DNA from: Flaviramulus basaltis | GTDB lineage: Bacteria > Bacteroidota > Bacteroidia > Flavobacteriales > Flavobacteriaceae | Reading direction: 5' to 3' | NCBI RefSeq assembly: GCF_900114265.1 | Contig: NZ_FPKV01000003.1 | Span: 558,001-622,000, forward strand | DNA length: 64,000 nt | In this document: piece after piece, positions 9,451-17,754 of the stretch | Layout of the letters: every line of letters begins with the position of its first letter | How positions within the stretch are numbered: the first letter of the stretch is position 1 | Position numbers and translations under genes: made by a program | The notes under the pieces: generated by a model | Seen by the model: only the letters and a program-made list of their open reading frames with translations | Told to the model about the DNA's origin: nothing | Database searches by the model: none

Positions 9451-9517
9451 TTAGTAGTTAGTTTAATTATTTTTTAAAAGCTAATTTTTAGTTTATAAAA
9501 GCATTAATTAATTAAAA

Positions 9518-10333
9518 TTAAACAGCTACATCATGCTCACGAAGTGCGTCGTTAAGCGATGTTTTTTTGTTTGTACTTTCTTTACGCTTTCCAATAATTA
9601 ATGCACATGGTACATTATAACTACCAGAAGGGAATTCTTTAACATAACTACCAGGAATTACTACAGAACGTGCAGGAACTATACCTTTGTATTCAACAGG
9701 TTTATCACCAGTTACATCAATAATTTTTGTACTCATTGTTAAGGTAACTCCAGCACCTAAAACAGCTTCAGTTTCAACACGTACTCCTTCAACAACAATA
9801 CATCTACTTCCTATAAAAGCATTATCTTCAATAATAACAGGAGCCGCTTGCAATGGTTCTAAAACACCACCTATACCAACACCTCCAGATAAATGTACAT
9901 TTTTACCAATTTGAGCACAGCTACCAACGGTAGCCCAAGTATCAACCATAGTACCTTCATCTACATAAGCCCCAATATTTACATAACTTGGCATTAAAAT
10001 AGTACCAGCAGAGATATAAGCACCATGTCTTGCAACTGCATGAGGTACAACACGTATCCCTTTTTCTGCATAGCCACGTTTTAAAGGAATTTTATCATGA
10101 AACTCCAAAGGACCACATTCGATAGTCTCCATTTTTTGAATTGGAAAGTATAAAACCACGGCTTTTTTTACCCATTCGTTAACTTGCCAACCATCAGTAA
10201 TAGGTTCAGCAACTCTTAATTCACCTTTATCTAATAAATCTATTACGTTTCGTATAGCTTTTGTTGTGTTTTCTTCTTTTAAAAGTGCTCTATTTTCCCA
10301 AGCATTTTCTATGATTTGTTGTAATTCTGTCAT
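9518..10333 (-). CDS. dapD: 2,3,4,5-tetrahydropyridine-2,6-dicarboxylate N-succinyltransferase
   Basis: 271 residues, the usual DapD length. A helical N-terminal domain is followed by a left-handed beta-helix of hexapeptide repeats from about residue 105 (for example GTILMPSYVNIGAYVDEGTMVDTWATVGSCAQIG), then VPGSYVKEFPSGSYNVPCALIIGKR. The enzyme transfers succinyl from succinyl-CoA to tetrahydrodipicolinate in the lysine/diaminopimelate pathway, in the cytoplasm. It looks like a single-gene unit with a leader upstream and the GT4 gene 67 bases downstream. Confidence 0.96.
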   Translation of the reverse strand: MTELQQIIENAWENRALLKEENTTKAIRNVIDLLDKGELRVAEPITDGWQVNEWVKKAVVLYFPIQKMETIECGPLEFHDKIPLKRGYAEKGIRVVPHAVARHGAYISAGTILMPSYVNIGAYVDEGTMVDTWATVGSCAQIGKNVHLSGGVGIGGVLEPLQAAPVIIEDNAFIGSRCIVVEGVRVETEAVLGAGVTLTMSTKIIDVTGDKPVEYKGIVPARSVVIPGSYVKEFPSGSYNVPCALIIGKRKESTNKKTSLNDALREHDVAV

Positions 10334-10659
10334 TAATGTTTTTTGTTTACAGCAAATATAATAGCTATCATTTAAAAATGAGAATGAAAAGTGTTTTTAT
10401 ATCCATTAAAATTGGTTTAAAAGCAGTTTAAAAAACTATTTTTTTTGACATTCAATACATGCTTTTCCTTTAAGAGGATGAAATAACTCGATTAAAAGCA
10501 ATTTATGTGTATTTAGTCTTTGTAAACATGCGCTTTAACTATTAATCGGCAGAAATATGTAGTTTCTCTTATAATCGAAAATACAGGGTTTATAACTAAT
10601 TTTTTGTGCTTAAGGCTTCTTCGGAATATATATTTGTCTCATCAAACAACGATAAACAG
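10334..10659. other. Intergenic region between divergent dapD and a secreted-protein gene
   Basis: About 326 bases, AT-rich, between dapD (minus) and the small secreted protein (plus). It must hold both promoters. A GTG at 10606 would extend the plus-strand frame by 18 codons, but that extension (MLKASSEYIFVSSNNDKQ) precedes a good signal peptide and is unlikely to be translated. I see no RNA gene or repeat. Confidence 0.5.
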
Positions 10660-10980
10660 ATGAAAACAAATTTTTACATATTATTAGTTTTATTATTTTC
10701 TTTCTCTTTAGGAAATGCTCAAAGTACTTCTGAAGCTGTAAATACTGAAATTACTAATACTGTTTCTGTTTCTAATGATGATAAAAATACAGTTATCACA
10801 AATGTTGATTCTAGTGTTAATACAGTAAATGAAAATGATTCATTATTAATTAATGTTAATGAATTAAAAGCATCAATTGCTCGTACAAATAGTGATATTA
10901 GAATTTACTTAAACCGTGAAAGAAAAGCTGGTAATATTAGTTTTGTATTTCCTAAAATAAATAAAGCTGAAAAGGCTTAA
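10660..10980 (+). CDS. Small secreted protein of unknown function
   Basis: Chosen start ATG 10660 gives 106 residues beginning MKTNFYILLVLLFSFSLGNAQ, a clear signal peptide with a cleavage site after AQ typical of Flavobacteria. The mature part is rich in Asn, Thr, Ser and Val (TEITNTVSVSNDDKNTVITN), then ends with a more charged ELKASIARTNSDIRIYLNRER region that may be helical. No domain is recognised. A strong terminator follows at 11025, so it is a single-gene transcript. The length and lack of cysteines argue against an enzyme. Confidence 0.7.
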   Translation: MKTNFYILLVLLFSFSLGNAQSTSEAVNTEITNTVSVSNDDKNTVITNVDSSVNTVNENDSLLINVNELKASIARTNSDIRIYLNRERKAGNISFVFPKINKAEKA

Positions 10981-11024
10981 AAATAACGTTCAAATATTAA
11001 ATAATTTAAGGTTAATTATTAATG

Positions 11025-11056
11025 AAGGCTGTCTGTAAAGACAGCCTTTCTTTTTT
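11025..11056 (+). terminator. Intrinsic terminator after the small secreted protein
   Basis: A 10-bp stem, 11025-11034 (AAGGCTGTCT) with 11039-11048, has a 4-base GTAA loop and is followed by a T-rich run. It ends the transcript of the gene ending at 10980. An ATG at 11022 at the base of this hairpin is therefore not the ruvX start. Confidence 0.85.
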
Positions 11057-11062
11057 ATTACT

Positions 11063-11070
11063 TATTTTTG
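11063..11070 (+). promoter_or_regulatory. Putative Bacteroidota -7 box for ruvX
   Basis: TATTTTTG matches the TAnnTTTG -7 consensus of Bacteroidota sigma-A promoters. It lies 14 bases upstream of the ruvX ATG (11085) and just after the terminator, which is the only space available for a ruvX promoter. No clear -33 TTG is seen at normal spacing. Confidence 0.45.
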
Positions 11071-11084
11071 CAAAAATAAAATGT

Positions 11085-11495
11085 ATGGGTAGAGTTTTAG
11101 CAATAGATTTTGGTACTAAAAGAACAGGTATTGCAGTTACAGATGAATTACAAATTATTGCTTCTGGACTTACTACAGTTAACACCAAAGATTTATTGCA
11201 GTTTTTAAAAGATTATATAAAAAAGGAATCTGTTGAATTGTTTTTAGTTGGTGAACCTAAACAAATGAATAATTCGGCTTCTGAAAGTGAAGTACATATT
11301 ATAGCATTTATTAATAAGTTAGAAAAAGAAATTCCAAACATGCCTATTAAGAGAGTTGATGAGCGTTTTACGTCAAAAATGGCATTTCAAACTATGATTG
11401 ATAGTGGTTTAAAAAAGAATCAGCGAAAAAACAAAGCGCTTATAGACGAGATTAGTGCGACACTTATTTTACAAAGTTACTTGTACTCAAAGTAA
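11085..11495 (+). CDS. ruvX: Putative pre-16S rRNA nuclease / RuvX (YqgF) family
   Basis: The start ATG at 11085 gives 136 residues, MGRVLAIDFGTKRTGIAVTD, the family's normal length and N-terminus. The in-frame ATG at 11022 would add 21 residues encoded by the preceding terminator and is rejected. The RNase H-like fold has catalytic D8 in AIDFGTKRTG, LVGEPKQMNN, VDERFTS and an acidic DEISATLILQSYL end. The family is implicated in 16S rRNA 5' maturation. It precedes def, which is in the same direction but has its own -7 box. Confidence 0.9.
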   Translation: MGRVLAIDFGTKRTGIAVTDELQIIASGLTTVNTKDLLQFLKDYIKKESVELFLVGEPKQMNNSASESEVHIIAFINKLEKEIPNMPIKRVDERFTSKMAFQTMIDSGLKKNQRKNKALIDEISATLILQSYLYSK

Positions 11496-11553
11496 TTATT
11501 TACCTTCAAAATAATAAATTTGCTATAAATACTATCAATAAATTATAAGTTAG

Positions 11554-11561
11554 TATTTTTG
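11554..11561 (+). promoter_or_regulatory. Putative -7 box for def
   Basis: TATTTTTG fits TAnnTTTG and lies 20 bases upstream of the def start. This gives a leader of about a dozen bases, typical of Flavobacteria. The nearest upstream TTG (11520) is too far (31 bases) to be a good -33 element. Confidence 0.45.
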
Positions 11562-11581
11562 CATTTATCAAAAAAAAGACA

Positions 11582-12172
11582 ATGATTTTACCAATTGTAG
11601 CCTATGGCGATCCTGTTTTAAAAAAGAAAGCAACAGATATTTCAAAAGATTATCCAAAGTTCGATGAGCTTTTAGAAAATATGTTTGAGACTATGTATAA
11701 TGCTTTTGGTGTTGGTTTAGCAGCGCCACAAATAGGTGTGCCTATTCGATTATTTGTAGTGGATACCACACCGTTTTCTGAAGATGAAGATTTAACAGAA
11801 GAAGAGCAAAAAGCTTTAAAAGGTTTTAAACGTGTTTTTATAAACGCACAAATAACAAATGAAGAAGGTGATGAGTGGGCTTTTAATGAAGGCTGTTTAA
11901 GTATACCAGATGTTAGAGAAGATGTTTTTAGAAAACCAAACATTACTATAGAATATCTAGACGAAAATTTTAAACCGCATACAGAAACTTTTGATGGTTT
12001 GGCTGCTAGAGTTATTCAGCATGAATATGATCATATTGAAGGTGTTTTGTTTACAGATAAACTATCAAGTTTAAAAAAGCGTTTAATAAAAGGAAGACTC
12101 ACAAACATATCAAAAGGAAAAATAAATGTGGATTACAGAATGCGTTTTCCAGATGAAAAAAAGAAACGATAA
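11582..12172 (+). CDS. def: Peptide deformylase
   Basis: 196 residues with all three deformylase motifs: GVGLAAPQIG (motif 1), NEGCLSIPD (motif 2, metal-ligand Cys) and QHEYDHIEG (motif 3, two metal-ligand His and catalytic Glu). It removes the formyl group from nascent N-terminal methionine at the ribosome. A Bacteroidota-style insertion around residues 60-80 (TPFSEDEDLTEEEQKALKGF) separates motifs 1 and 2. The ruvX-def-DUF5606 order recurs in Bacteroidota. Confidence 0.96.
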   Translation: MILPIVAYGDPVLKKKATDISKDYPKFDELLENMFETMYNAFGVGLAAPQIGVPIRLFVVDTTPFSEDEDLTEEEQKALKGFKRVFINAQITNEEGDEWAFNEGCLSIPDVREDVFRKPNITIEYLDENFKPHTETFDGLAARVIQHEYDHIEGVLFTDKLSSLKKRLIKGRLTNISKGKINVDYRMRFPDEKKKR

Positions 12173-12226
12173 TATTTGCAGAACATCAATAAACAGTTGA
12201 TATTTGCGCCTTTCAAAAAATAATTT

Positions 12227-12661
12227 ATGAGTTTAGATAAAGTTTTATCAATATCAGGAAAACCAGGTTTGTATAAATTAATTGCACAAACACGAGGTGG
12301 TTTTGTTGCCGAATCTTTAATGGATAACAAGCGTATATCTGTAAGTGTTCAAAACAATGTAAGTGTTTTAAGTGAAATAGCTATTTATACATTAACAGAA
12401 GAAGTGCCTTTAAACCAAGTTCTGGGTAATATTAAAAAGAAAGAAAATGGTGAGCCAACTAGTGTGATGCCAAAAGATAGCAAAGATAAACTTGAAGAAT
12501 ATTTCTTTGATGTATTACCAGATTACGATGAAGAAAGGGTATATGCAAGTGATATTAAAAAAGTATTACAATGGTATAATTTATTACAAAAACATAACAT
12601 GTTAGACTTATTAGATTCTGAGGATTCAAGTAAGAAAACCTCTGATGAAGAAGAAGAATAA
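12227..12661 (+). CDS. DUF5606 domain protein
   Basis: 144 residues with the conserved N-terminus MSLDKVLSISGKPGLYKLIAQT, then VSVLSEIAIYT and a helical KVLQWYNLLQKHNMLDLL segment. The C-terminus is acidic (SEDSSKKTSDEEEE). This is the DUF5606 family, widespread in Bacteroidota and usually next to def. No biochemical role is known to me. It is cytoplasmic, has no signal peptide, and is followed at once by a terminator. Confidence 0.8.
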   Translation: MSLDKVLSISGKPGLYKLIAQTRGGFVAESLMDNKRISVSVQNNVSVLSEIAIYTLTEEVPLNQVLGNIKKKENGEPTSVMPKDSKDKLEEYFFDVLPDYDEERVYASDIKKVLQWYNLLQKHNMLDLLDSEDSSKKTSDEEEE

Positions 12662-12684
12662 GTAAATTCCAATTTATATAATAT

Positions 12685-12709
12685 AAACCTCCTTTGTGGA
12701 GGTTTTTTT
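12685..12709 (+). terminator. Intrinsic terminator after the DUF5606 gene
   Basis: The 8-bp stem 12685-12692 (AAACCTCC) with 12698-12705 has a 5-base loop and ends in a T7 run. It separates the ruvX-def-DUF5606 block from the thioredoxin gene. Confidence 0.88.
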
Positions 12710-12786
12710 ATAATTATAAATTAAGTTTTGTTAGATTTAATTCATGGCTTCGACTTAGAAATTGTGTATCATTCATTTGTAATTAT

Positions 12787-13347
12787 ATGAAAGTATCAAA
12801 ACCTCAAGTAAAAAATATTATTTTCTTAGTTATTCTTACAGTTTTATTTATTCCTCAAACACGTCAACCTATTCAAATACTATTACACAAGGGGTTTGCG
12901 ATTTTTAGTCCTTCAACAGTTGAAAAATCAAAACAAAAAACATTAGTTAATTATAATTGGAAGCTAAAAGACGAAAGTGGATCTGTTTTCAATTTTAAAG
13001 ATATAAAAGGAAAAGTTGTTTTGGTAAATTTTTGGGCAACTTGGTGTCCGCCATGCATTGCAGAAATGCCTAGTATGCAAAAGTTGTATGATAATTATAA
13101 GGATGAAATTGAATTTGTTTTTGTGTCTAACGAAGAGTTTTTAAAGATTAATGAGTTTTTAAATAAGAATAATTACTCTTTTAAAGTCTATAATCCAGCT
13201 ACTAACTATCCGGAAATATTTGATGTTACTAGCATTCCTAGAACTTATTTAATAGACAAATATGGTAATATTATAATTGATAAAAGTGGTGCTGCAAATT
13301 GGAATAGCGATTCAGTTAGAAAAATTATTGATGGTTTATTAAAGTAG
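12787..13347 (+). CDS. TlpA-like membrane-anchored thiol-disulfide oxidoreductase
   Basis: The start ATG at 12787 gives 187 residues beginning MKVSKPQVKNIIFLVILTVL, a membrane anchor or signal segment. The longer frame from 12694 begins inside the preceding terminator and is rejected. The periplasmic thioredoxin fold has FWATWCPPC (Cys87, Cys90) and the cis-Pro loop TSIPRTYLID. Members of the TlpA/ResA group reduce disulfides for cytochrome maturation or other envelope proteins. Its last 9 bases overlap the end of the convergent crtY gene at 13339. Confidence 0.88.
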   Translation: MKVSKPQVKNIIFLVILTVLFIPQTRQPIQILLHKGFAIFSPSTVEKSKQKTLVNYNWKLKDESGSVFNFKDIKGKVVLVNFWATWCPPCIAEMPSMQKLYDNYKDEIEFVFVSNEEFLKINEFLNKNNYSFKVYNPATNYPEIFDVTSIPRTYLIDKYGNIIIDKSGAANWNSDSVRKIIDGLLK

Positions 13348-14028
13348 TTTTTTTGTTTCAAACAAATTCATAACAAATAAATTCAAAAGAATTAAAGTAT
13401 AAGCATAAACTGTATCTTCAATAGGAATTGTAAATAATCGAATATTTAAATTTTCTAAATTATTATACCAAACGACTTCGTTTTCAATAAAGCTTCCTGT
13501 TAGTATGCCATTCACAATAAAAAAGGGAATTAGCATCACTAAAAAAGTGAGATAAAATTGATTTAATAAATCAGGCTTTTTATTGATTACAATTATGGTT
13601 AGTATTATTCCTAATGTAAAATTTACTAAGGTGTATAATTTACCATAATTGAAAAGTGTAAGTATAAGTAAAAGTAAAATAAGAAGGTAACTAATAGTTT
13701 TAGTTGTTTTATTTGATAATTTTAAATTTGGAAAATAATAGAGTAAAGCATAATGAGTGAAAGTACAAGCATAAGGAATGCAAATAAAGAATAGCCATTC
13801 TTCAATTGGAAGCGAGAATAATTTAATGCTTAAAAAATAATCATCATTAAATCCCCAAACACCTTGTTTAGTGAAAATAATATCCCAAGGAATAAAAATT
13901 AACATACTTATTAATATGCCAAAAAATAATGGTTTCCAAAGTTTGTGAAATTTTAATTTAGGATGAAAACTAAAAATAAAAGGAACAGATAAAGACCCTA
14001 AATTTAGTAACAGATATAAATAATTCAT
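13339..14028 (-). CDS. crtY: Lycopene beta-cyclase, fused CrtYcd type
   Basis: 229 residues, almost entirely hydrophobic, with two repeated halves each ending in the cyclase motif: PIEEWLFF in the first and PIEDTVYAY in the second. This is the fused form of the heterodimeric CrtYc/CrtYd integral-membrane cyclase. It converts lycopene to beta-carotene. It is the last gene of the crt operon, 3 bases after crtZ, and runs into tlpA tail-to-tail. Confidence 0.9.
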   Translation of the reverse strand: MNYLYLLLNLGSLSVPFIFSFHPKLKFHKLWKPLFFGILISMLIFIPWDIIFTKQGVWGFNDDYFLSIKLFSLPIEEWLFFICIPYACTFTHYALLYYFPNLKLSNKTTKTISYLLILLLLILTLFNYGKLYTLVNFTLGIILTIIVINKKPDLLNQFYLTFLVMLIPFFIVNGILTGSFIENEVVWYNNLENLNIRLFTIPIEDTVYAYTLILLNLFVMNLFETKKLL

Positions 14029-14031
14029 CTG

Positions 14032-14484
14032 TTATTTTTTGAAGTATTTAAAAGGAACAAACAACATACCAAAGCATTCGCCTTCTTTTTTACCTAAATG
14101 TTTGTGATGCATTTTATGAGCACGTCTTACTCCTTTTGCGTACCAATTATTTGCGTTTCTAAATATTTTAAAGCGCTGATGTATAAATATATCGTGTACT
14201 ATAAAGTAAGATAGTCCGTAAGCGAAAATACCTAGCCCTATTGGCAATCCAGCCCAAAAACTAGTATATTTCCAAAGCAAGAAAAAACCAATACTTACAA
14301 CTGCATAAAAAACAAAAAAAGTATCGTTACGCTCAAACCAACTGTCATGATCTTTTTTATGATGATCTTTGTGTAAACTCCACAAAAAACCATGCATAAT
14401 ATACTTATGTGTAAACCACGCCATAAACTCCATAAAGCTATATGTGGCTAGAAAAATTAATATCCAGAATAAGAAATGCATCAT
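14032..14484 (-). CDS. crtZ: Beta-carotene hydroxylase
   Basis: 150 residues of the fatty-acid-hydroxylase superfamily. The di-iron histidine boxes HKYIMHG, HKDHHKKDHD, HDIFIHQ and HKMHHKH are all present, separated by hydrophobic segments. It hydroxylates both rings of beta-carotene to give zeaxanthin in the membrane. It is 7 bases downstream of crtB and 3 bases upstream of crtY, so it is translated from the same operon. Confidence 0.92.
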   Translation of the reverse strand: MMHFLFWILIFLATYSFMEFMAWFTHKYIMHGFLWSLHKDHHKKDHDSWFERNDTFFVFYAVVSIGFFLLWKYTSFWAGLPIGLGIFAYGLSYFIVHDIFIHQRFKIFRNANNWYAKGVRRAHKMHHKHLGKKEGECFGMLFVPFKYFKK

Positions 14485-14491
14485 TTAAAAT

Positions 14492-15331
14492 TTATATTAA
14501 ATTTAATTGATATTTTACATAGCTACGCATTAAAAGTTCAATTTTTTTAGGATTAGAAACGCGTATTCTAGAATCTTTTATTTTTAAAGCGGGTGTTTTC
14601 TTTAGTTTCTTTAATAATTGGTGGTAATATCTATATGCCATAAAAACACCAAACTTTGCTTCAATTGGTAATTTTTTAATGCCGCTTAAACCTTTTTCAA
14701 AATCTCTTTCAATGTCATCAATAATATCTTGTTTTGATAATTCATTTAAGTTATTTAAATCTGTGTTTGGAAAATAGGTTCTATCTAAACCTTCAAAATC
14801 TGCTTTTAAATCTCTTAAAAAGTTTACTTTTTGAAAAGCAGAACCTAATGCCATAGCAGTATCTTTAAGTTCTTCATATTTTTCTTGATCTCCTTTTACA
14901 AAAACTTTTAAGCACATAAGTCCAACAACATCTGCAGAGCCATAAATATATGCTTTAAATTCATCTTCATTTAAATAAGTGTTTTTATGCAAGTCTGTTC
15001 GCATACTTTTCATAAAAGCGTCTACTAAATTTTTATCAATATTATATTTGTGGAAAGTGTATTGAAATGAATTTAATATAGGATTTAAACTTATTTGATC
15101 TTTTAAGGCAAATTCCAAATCATCATTAAATCTGTTAAATAGAGCTTCTTTTTTATAATCATGAAAAGAATCAACAATCTCATCTGCAAAACGAACAAAG
15201 CCATATATGTTGTAAATATCACTTCTTATGGATTTATACAACATTTTTGTAGCTAATGAAAAAGATGTACTGTAAGTTTTAGTTACAATCTTGCTACAAT
15301 TATAGGATACTGTGTCAAATAATACTTTCAT
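14492..15331 (-). CDS. crtB: Phytoene synthase
   Basis: 279 residues. The first aspartate-rich motif is DEIVDSFHD and the second is NFLRDLKADFEGLDR. STSF and YIYGSADVVGLMC are also family marks. It condenses two geranylgeranyl diphosphates to phytoene. Its ATG overlaps the crtI stop codon by 4 bases (ATGA at 15328-15331), indicating coupling. No GGPP synthase (crtE/ispA) is next to it. Confidence 0.94.
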   Translation of the reverse strand: MKVLFDTVSYNCSKIVTKTYSTSFSLATKMLYKSIRSDIYNIYGFVRFADEIVDSFHDYKKEALFNRFNDDLEFALKDQISLNPILNSFQYTFHKYNIDKNLVDAFMKSMRTDLHKNTYLNEDEFKAYIYGSADVVGLMCLKVFVKGDQEKYEELKDTAMALGSAFQKVNFLRDLKADFEGLDRTYFPNTDLNNLNELSKQDIIDDIERDFEKGLSGIKKLPIEAKFGVFMAYRYYHQLLKKLKKTPALKIKDSRIRVSNPKKIELLMRSYVKYQLNLI

Positions 15332-16800
15332 ACTAAAATACTATGATGTTTTGTTACTAAATCTGCTACTAATTTTCCGGATATAAGTGATGGCGGAACA
15401 CCTGGTCCTGGAACAGTTAATTGCCCTGTGAAAAATAAATTAGTTACAAGTTTGCTTTTTAATTTTGGTCTTAAAAAAGCAGTTTGCATTAAAGTGTTTG
15501 CCATTCCATAGGCATTTCCTTTGTAAGAATTATAGTCTTTTATAAAATCATTTAAACAAAAACTTTCCTTAAATATAATATCTTTTTTGACATTTTGCGA
15601 TGTTAAATTTTCAAACCGAGATATTATTTTATTAAAATATAAGTCTCTTAATTCGGGAGTATCTTCTAAACCAGGCGCTAATGGAATTAAGAATATACCA
15701 GCTTCTTTTCCTTCAGGAGCAGAATTTGAATCTGTTTTACTTGGAAAACTTGCATAAAACAATGGGTTATCCGGCCATTTAGGGTTATCGTAAATAGCTT
15801 CTGCATGTACATCAAAATCAACATCAAAAAATAATGTATGATGGTTAACGTTGATTAATTTTTTATCAAAGCCAACATAAAATAGGAGAGAAGAAGGGGC
15901 AAATGTTTTCTTTTCCCAATAATTTTCAGAATACTGTCTGAATTCTTTATCTAAAAGGGTTTCAGTGTGATGGTAATCTGCACCACTAACAATAATATTA
16001 GATTTATATGTTTTACCGTTTGATACTAATCCTTTTGCTTCTCCATTTTCAACAATAATTTTTTCAATGGGAGAATTTGTATTAATAGTAACACCAAGTT
16101 CTTTAGCTAAACTCTCCATGGCAAGAATAACTTGATACATGCCCTTTTTTGGATGAAAGGTACCTAGGCCAAAATCGGCATAATTCATAAAACTGTAAAA
16201 TGAAGGCGTGTCACTTGGTTTTGCTCCTAAAAAAAGCACTGGGAATTCAAGAATTTTTACTAATCTTTCATTTTTAAATTCTTTTCTAACGTCTTTTTTT
16301 ATTGTGCTAAAAAACTGATTTATTTTTTTTATAGTAGCTGGAGTAATTAATTCTAAAGGAGAAACACCCGGATTATAAACTAAATCCTTAATAGCAATGT
16401 CGTAATTACTTTTTGCTTTATTTATAAATTTATTTAGTTTTTTTGAGCTGCCTTTTTCTTCTTTTTCAAAAGCTTTTTTTATTTTTTCTAACGTGTCTTC
16501 AATAGTTATAAAATCATTTTCTCCAAAGTAAACACTGTAGGCGGGGCTTAATTTTTCAAGTGTGTAATAATCTGAAGGTTTCTTGTCAAAATCTGAGAAA
16601 AAACGCTCAAAAACATCAGGCATCCAATACCAAGTTGGACCAATATCAAAAGTAAAGCCATTTTTAAGTAATTGCCTTGCTCTTCCTCCTATGGTCTTAT
16701 TTTTTTCAAATATGGTAACATTATAGCCGGCTTTAGCTAGGTAACATGATGCTGCCAATGAAGAAAATCCAGAACCAATTATATTTACTGTTGATTTCAT
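15328..16800 (-). CDS. crtI: Phytoene desaturase
   Basis: Taking ATG 16800 as start gives 490 residues beginning MKSTVNIIGSGFSSLAASCYL. An upstream in-frame ATG at 16833 would place translation in the putative promoter or operator. The FAD-binding Rossmann GSGFSS and ARQLLKNGFTFDIGPTWYWMPD at the N-terminus, and the carotenoid-oxidoreductase end FTGQLTVPGPGVPPSLISG, identify CrtI. It converts phytoene to lycopene. It is the first gene of crtIBZY, on the same strand as and 44 bases after the MerR gene. Confidence 0.95.
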   Translation of the reverse strand: MKSTVNIIGSGFSSLAASCYLAKAGYNVTIFEKNKTIGGRARQLLKNGFTFDIGPTWYWMPDVFERFFSDFDKKPSDYYTLEKLSPAYSVYFGENDFITIEDTLEKIKKAFEKEEKGSSKKLNKFINKAKSNYDIAIKDLVYNPGVSPLELITPATIKKINQFFSTIKKDVRKEFKNERLVKILEFPVLFLGAKPSDTPSFYSFMNYADFGLGTFHPKKGMYQVILAMESLAKELGVTINTNSPIEKIIVENGEAKGLVSNGKTYKSNIIVSGADYHHTETLLDKEFRQYSENYWEKKTFAPSSLLFYVGFDKKLINVNHHTLFFDVDFDVHAEAIYDNPKWPDNPLFYASFPSKTDSNSAPEGKEAGIFLIPLAPGLEDTPELRDLYFNKIISRFENLTSQNVKKDIIFKESFCLNDFIKDYNSYKGNAYGMANTLMQTAFLRPKLKSKLVTNLFFTGQLTVPGPGVPPSLISGKLVADLVTKHHSILV

Positions 16801-16803
16801 ATT

Positions 16804-16838
16804 GTTTAACAAATATAAATAAAAGTTAAACAAATATA
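16804..16838 (-). promoter_or_regulatory. Direct-repeat operator/-7 element upstream of crtI
   Basis: Two near-identical 14-base elements, GTTTAACAAATATA (16804-16817) and GTTAAACAAATATA (16825-16838), lie exactly 21 bases apart. On the minus strand each reads TATATTTG then GTTwAAC. The distal copy fits a TAnnTTTG -7 box about 30 bases before the crtI ATG, and the proximal copy sits downstream of it. A third copy precedes the regulator gene at 17760. This suggests autoregulation and crt control by the MerR protein. Confidence 0.55.
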
Positions 16839-16844
16839 GAATAT

Positions 16845-17744
16845 TTATAAATCTTTAACTAAATTTTCAATCGAATTAAATATACTTACTTTTTTTGGAA
16901 GATTATTTTCGTTAGTTGTAGAGAGTTTTTTTCCTAAGAGTAATAGTTCGGTGCTGTCTTTGTTTAAAAGCAAATTATTGAAGTTATTTATGTATTCAGA
17001 AATGCTGTTTTCCTCAGGATATACAGTAAAATAGGAAATGAAAGTTACTTCATTAAAAAACTCGAGTAAATCTGATAAGCTTTCCATAGGGACACTTTCT
17101 CCTAAAAAAATCGTGTGATAACCTTTGCTCCGTAATTGGTAATTAATAAAGAGTAAGCCAATATCATGAATTTCATTTTCAGGTAAAAAAAGCACAAAGG
17201 TTTTGGAAATAGGTTTTGGCTCTAGTAGTTGTAATCTTTCAGTATTTAAAAGGATTTTTTGTTTAATGTGAACAGATAAAAAATGTTCATGTGCTGGAGT
17301 AATAGTATTCGTTTGCCACAATAAACCAATTTCATTTAATAAGGGTAAGAATACCGAATAAAAAATTTCACTAAAAGTCTTATTTTCTAATAAATTATTA
17401 TAAGTACTGTAAAATAAAACCTGATCAAAATTAATCATAGCCATTTTTAAAGCATTAATAGCGTGATCTTCTATCTTTGCTCTTGATGCAATTTCTCTAA
17501 CCTTTATAGGGATTTCCTCTTCTTTAAGATCTGCAATTTTAGAAATCTTAAATCCGTTATTATTTAAATAGGATATATTTAAAAGTTTTTGAAAGCTGGT
17601 TAAACTGTAGTTTCTAATATTTGTATCGCTTCTGTTTGGGCTTAGTAAATTATAGCGTTTTTCCCAAATGCGTATCGTGTGAGCTTTTATGCCTGTAAGA
17701 TTTTCTAAATCTCTAATACTAAAATTAACTTTAATATTGTTCAT
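16845..17744 (-). CDS. MerR-family regulator with B12-binding domain, CarH-like
   Basis: The start ATG at 17744 gives 299 residues. The N-terminal MerR winged helix-turn-helix is FSIRDLENLTGIKAHTIRIWEKRY. A helical bundle with W143-x9-E153-H154 and a Rossmann-like cobalamin domain with EIHDIG (His193 as lower axial ligand) follow. W-x9-EH plus this His is the signature of CarH/LitR photoreceptors that bind adenosylcobalamin in the dark, repress carotenoid genes, and release DNA in light. It is upstream of crtI on the same strand. It may act without B12 if the pocket is degenerate; the C-terminal GG is not obvious (LGKK). Confidence 0.82.
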   Translation of the reverse strand: MNNIKVNFSIRDLENLTGIKAHTIRIWEKRYNLLSPNRSDTNIRNYSLTSFQKLLNISYLNNNGFKISKIADLKEEEIPIKVREIASRAKIEDHAINALKMAMINFDQVLFYSTYNNLLENKTFSEIFYSVFLPLLNEIGLLWQTNTITPAHEHFLSVHIKQKILLNTERLQLLEPKPISKTFVLFLPENEIHDIGLLFINYQLRSKGYHTIFLGESVPMESLSDLLEFFNEVTFISYFTVYPEENSISEYINNFNNLLLNKDSTELLLLGKKLSTTNENNLPKKVSIFNSIENLVKDL

Positions 17745-17754
17745 CAATATTTTA

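Noticed and set aside
11022-11084. Upstream start for ruvX at 11022.
   Set aside because: The extra 21 codons lie in the terminator hairpin and match no RuvX N-terminus; ATG at 11085 gives the normal protein.
12694-12786. Upstream start for the thioredoxin-like gene.
   Set aside because: The extension lies in the terminator of the DUF5606 gene and disrupts the signal or anchor segment.
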